64,000 nucleotides of DNA, from NCBI GenBank assembly GCA_030427885.1, contig JAUICM010000009.1, forward strand, positions 62,001 to 126,000, in the 5' to 3' direction. A program made the position numbers and the translations under genes. The notes beneath the pieces are model-generated. The model did no database searches. It saw only the letters and a program-made list of their open reading frames with translations, and was not told where the DNA came from. Below, piece after piece: positions 61,345 to 64,000 of this stretch; within the stretch, counting starts at the first letter, position 1, and each line of letters starts with the position of its first letter. Source of the stretch: Rhodothermia bacterium (GTDB lineage Bacteria > Bacteroidota > Rhodothermia > Balneolales > Balneolaceae).

Positions 61345-62808
61345 TTAAAAAGTAGGATTAAACCGAACCCAGATCATAGGAGAGCGGCTCACGTGATTTA
61401 AATCCCAGGCTGCTTCCACACGGAAGAAATTGGTACCCAGGCCTATACCTCCGTTTTGTTCCATCTTCTTGAGATCGAAATCTGAAAACCCGTCAGCGAT
61501 CTGTGTATTTTCGCCGCTAAAGTCGGAAACCCAACCAGAATCGAGAAAGAGGCTCAGATAGAAGTCGTCAAAGTCGATCCAGCCACCATGCCCCCAGCTG
61601 GAGGATCCAAACTGTATCTCTGCGGTACTGAGGATCATTTTATTGCCACCCAGGCCGCCAAAAGGCAGAGCTTTGTAAGGAGAGGCCCGCAACGATCCGG
61701 GGCCACCTAGTTGAAACTCTTTCATCAAAGGGGCATCTCCGGTAATACTTCCAGCCAGTAACCGGTATTTAAGAATGCTGCCAGGTTCAAAGTTGAAATA
61801 GGAGATGAGCTCTGCAGTATACTTTCGGTAATTGTAGTCAGAGCCGGCAAATCCATGGTCACTCATCTCCATATTTCCGGTAAGTGAAAATGTGAAGTGA
61901 GGCATTATTATAACTTGCCGGGGATTGAAGGATGCTGAAAAAGACAAGCTGGAAATACTGATAGTATCAACAGGTGATCCACTTGTTACATCAACAGGAG
62001 GATTAGCTCTGTATCTACCGTGAGACCCGAATAGTGCCCAGTCTGTAGTTGCCTGAAGACTGTTGAACCGATCGTTATTGTAAGATACGCCCCCCTCAAA
62101 CAAACGATTTGTTCGTGCCATTACATAAGCACCCCATCCTTTCTGCTTGTAATAATCAAGATAGTCATAGCCAGTAAAAAATGAGGTAAGACTGGTTTCT
62201 GAAAGCCCTACTCTCCAGGCATCACTTGTAGTGGTGGCGTCGTAGATTTCACCACCGATAAGGATATGTTCTTTAAAGCCCAGAAATTTTTCAATCCCTG
62301 CTTCATAATTCCATTCCTTTTGTCCGAATGAATAACCAATGAGGCCATGAGGGGATAAATTTCTGATTCCCAGGAAGTCGTTGTTATTATACCATTGCAT
62401 GCGTTCAACTCTTACTCCGAGAAAGAGAGCGTCAACACGGTTAAAATGTACCATTGGGAGTGTTGGGTATGCATTGTATAGAGGGATAGAAGAGTATGGG
62501 CCTGATTCAAGTAATCCCCCATAATCAAGCCCTTCAAGACTTACTCGGGAGACAAATCTGTGAGCTTCGGATCTTTCATTTCTCTTAGTACGGGTTGAAT
62601 CGTATGTGTCGTCGGAAGTCCTGGTTACAGTTTTTGTTTTCTCAGGTTTGTTATTGTTACCCAGAAGTTCACTCAAAGGCTTAGAGAAAAAGGGGTCGTT
62701 TATGAATGGATCAGTTTCCTCAGAACTTTCGGATTCAGACTGAGCATAGGCGGGGAAAGCCACTCCTATCAAAAGAAATAAAAGAAGAAAAAAGAATCTG
62801 GATCTCAT
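61345..62808 (-). CDS. Omp85-superfamily outer-membrane barrel protein without POTRA domains
   Basis: 487 residues. A signal peptide (about 1-22, ending PAYAQS), an acidic low-complexity linker (SESESSEETDPF) and a 16-strand-type barrel ending in WVRFNPTF (aromatic terminus). QLGGPGSLRASPYKALPFGG matches the conserved L6 loop (RGY/RGF-like), here LRAS. It is too short for POTRA domains, so it is more like surface-antigen/patatin-associated barrels than BamA. It begins 50 nt after the phosphatase gene. Confidence 0.78.
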   Translation of the reverse strand: MRSRFFFLLLFLLIGVAFPAYAQSESESSEETDPFINDPFFSKPLSELLGNNNKPEKTKTVTRTSDDTYDSTRTKRNERSEAHRFVSRVSLEGLDYGGLLESGPYSSIPLYNAYPTLPMVHFNRVDALFLGVRVERMQWYNNNDFLGIRNLSPHGLIGYSFGQKEWNYEAGIEKFLGFKEHILIGGEIYDATTTSDAWRVGLSETSLTSFFTGYDYLDYYKQKGWGAYVMARTNRLFEGGVSYNNDRFNSLQATTDWALFGSHGRYRANPPVDVTSGSPVDTISISSLSFSASFNPRQVIIMPHFTFSLTGNMEMSDHGFAGSDYNYRKYTAELISYFNFEPGSILKYRLLAGSITGDAPLMKEFQLGGPGSLRASPYKALPFGGLGGNKMILSTAEIQFGSSSWGHGGWIDFDDFYLSLFLDSGWVSDFSGENTQIADGFSDFDLKKMEQNGGIGLGTNFFRVEAAWDLNHVSRSPMIWVRFNPTF

Positions 62809-62858
62809 ACCGGTTAAGTGAAATTATGCAACCAACATACGACTGTTTGTGATCGATG

Positions 62859-64000
62859 TTACGCTTTTCCTTCAGGATTCCTGGCATGCAAAACCATGAT
62901 GGTAATGTCATCTTCCTGTGGTTTATCGCCAGCCCATTTATCGGCAAGTTCTTTGATCGACGACAGCAATTCATCAGCAGAAAGTCCACCTGAATTTGTG
63001 AGTAATTCTTCAATAGGTTCAATGCCCAGAAGCTCCCGTTTCTCATTGAAAAGCTCCATCAGACCATCACTCATCAGTAAAATAGTATCACCGGGAGTTA
63101 CTTCAAAAGTCTTTTGCTGGTAGGGGTAATCTACTGCAGACCCGAGTGGCATTCCTTTGGTAAGAATTCGTTTTACAGATCCTTCTTTGCCATTAAAATA
63201 TAAAACCGGGGGCATTCCAGCTGAGGTATATTGAATAGAATGCTTGTTACACTTCAGAAAAAGCATACTGATGAACATCATCCGCAGGTTCATGTTCCGG
63301 ATTCCCGAAGACATCCGGCGGAGCATTTCAATGAGGTCATATTCATTGGCCAGCGTATGGAAATAACTCTTGGCAGTAGCCACCATAATCCCGGCTTTCA
63401 TCCCGTGACCCGTTGCATCACCCAAGGCAACTGACATTATTCCTTCTTTATCAAAGGCGAAATCATAATAGTCGCCACCAACTTCCTGAGCTGTTTCCAT
63501 AAATACGGCGATGTCCCAGTATTCGCTATCAGGTATTTGTTTTGGAAGCATAGACAACTGTAGTGTTCGGGCTTCTTCCAATTCACTTGATTTCCGTTCG
63601 TTCTCAGCTTCAAGTAGTTTTCGTTCAATCTCTTTTTGTTTATTGATACGTTCCTGTTGTAATGAACGGTCGGATAAGTGTTTTACCTCAATAAGTTTGA
63701 ATTGAAGGCGCTTATTGGTGCGGGCAAAATCTTTAGAAAGGTAGATAGACATACCTATGATAAGTCCGGCAGAGCCAAACAGATTTCCCAGGTCAGCATC
63801 GCCGTCAAAGAAATTAAGGTTGGCAAGCACGGTGTATAGAATACCGGCAACAAGGCAAATAAGGCCGGTACCAATCACCCAAACGCCTTCTCTTTTATTG
63901 AAGAAAGAAACAAAGAGTACCCTCATGATCTCGATCAGGGCAGCGAATACAAATAGTTGACGAAAGAGATCCAGGTATTGGGCTTCAAACCATGTTCCGA
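62859..64000 (-). CDS. RsbU/SpoIIE-type PP2C protein phosphatase, membrane-anchored (cut by window edge)
   Basis: At least 380 residues. Membrane segments at the visible N-terminal part are followed by a coiled coil (RINKQKEIERKLLEAENERK) and a PP2C/SpoIIE domain with ARTLQLSMLPKQIP, GGDYYDF and GDATGHGMKAG (metal Asp residues). Such proteins dephosphorylate anti-sigma-antagonist proteins in partner-switching systems. The ATG at 63926 is probably not the start: the frame stays open with hydrophobic codons (QLFVFAALIEI) to the right edge at 64000. Confidence 0.88.
   Translation of the reverse strand, partial: GTWFEAQYLDLFRQLFVFAALIEIMRVLFVSFFNKREGVWVIGTGLICLVAGILYTVLANLNFFDGDADLGNLFGSAGLIIGMSIYLSKDFARTNKRLQFKLIEVKHLSDRSLQQERINKQKEIERKLLEAENERKSSELEEARTLQLSMLPKQIPDSEYWDIAVFMETAQEVGGDYYDFAFDKEGIMSVALGDATGHGMKAGIMVATAKSYFHTLANEYDLIEMLRRMSSGIRNMNLRMMFISMLFLKCNKHSIQYTSAGMPPVLYFNGKEGSVKRILTKGMPLGSAVDYPYQQKTFEVTPGDTILLMSDGLMELFNEKRELLGIEPIEELLTNSGGLSADELLSSIKELADKWAGDKPQEDDITIMVLHARNPEGKA

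Noticed and set aside
63927-64000. Start of the PP2C phosphatase at ATG 63926
   Set aside because: The reading frame continues upstream with hydrophobic, membrane-like codons to the window edge, so the gene is truncated by the window rather than starting there.

Overview
The window reads as chromosomal DNA from a free-living member of the Bacteroidota/FCB group. A Balneolia-like (Balneola/Gracilimonas-type) bacterium is my best guess, by inference only. The reasons are families typical of that group (DUF3078 barrel, DUF2851, YfhO, M28 peptidase with PD40 repeats, propeller-type sensor kinase), weak Shine-Dalgarno signals, and promoters of the Bacteroidota form TTG-N20-TAnnTTTG in front of both tRNA genes. 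Coding density is high. I see no phage, transposase, CRISPR array, rRNA or replication origin.

Layout. 1-9 kb: start of an SpoU/TrmH-type RNA methyltransferase (runs off the left edge), an ALDH7-type aldehyde dehydrogenase, a nest of palindromic repeats, a secreted M28 peptidase, then a minus-strand run of PyrR-like phosphoribosyltransferase, DUF3078 barrel and PLP decarboxylase, and a YtxH-DUF2851 pair. 9-14 kb: tRNA-Gln, prs, rplY, pth and a membrane pyrophosphatase closed by a clear terminator. 14-19 kb: an unknown 210-residue protein, a ferrous-iron locus (Cys-rich FeoA-like, FeoA, FeoB, 44-residue Cys-tail protein), pyrF and rnhA. 19-30 kb: VOC protein, lipoprotein, then a minus-strand series (CPA1 antiporter, lysA, lysC, ABC-F), an APC permease with EIIA-like and RCK_C domains, and hisS.

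30-43 kb is a surface-polysaccharide region. The plus-strand operon encodes an acyltransferase, flippase, sulfotransferase, FemAB/GNAT-like protein, two HDVD-type deacetylase-fold proteins, a GT4 glycosyltransferase and a methyltransferase. It meets a minus-strand gatC-yfhO-glycosyltransferase-wecB operon. No polymerase, chain-length regulator or initiating sugar-phosphate transferase is present, so the pathway must be completed elsewhere.

43-52 kb: HPr and Enzyme I (no sugar EIIB/EIIC), a stand-alone CBM48 protein, birA-tilS-hpt, an orphan propeller histidine kinase and tRNA-Ser. 52-64 kb: a GlxA-type AraC regulator, a VOC/DoxX/DUF1801 operon, a lipidated RidA, a DUF432-mscS-SDR-yjbQ operon with a good promoter, a tiny WHLEH-repeat protein, rsgA, typA, an Omp85-like barrel and an RsbU/SpoIIE-type phosphatase cut by the right edge.

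Most of the window is ordinary core genome. The least ordinary items are the APC-EIIA-RCK fusion near a PTS that lacks sugar permeases, the matching Cys clusters on both sides of feoAB, a RidA with a lipoprotein signal, an SDR without its catalytic Tyr and Lys, and dispersed palindromic repeats, two of which appear to have been absorbed into reading frames. I could not identify a clearly new multi-gene system.
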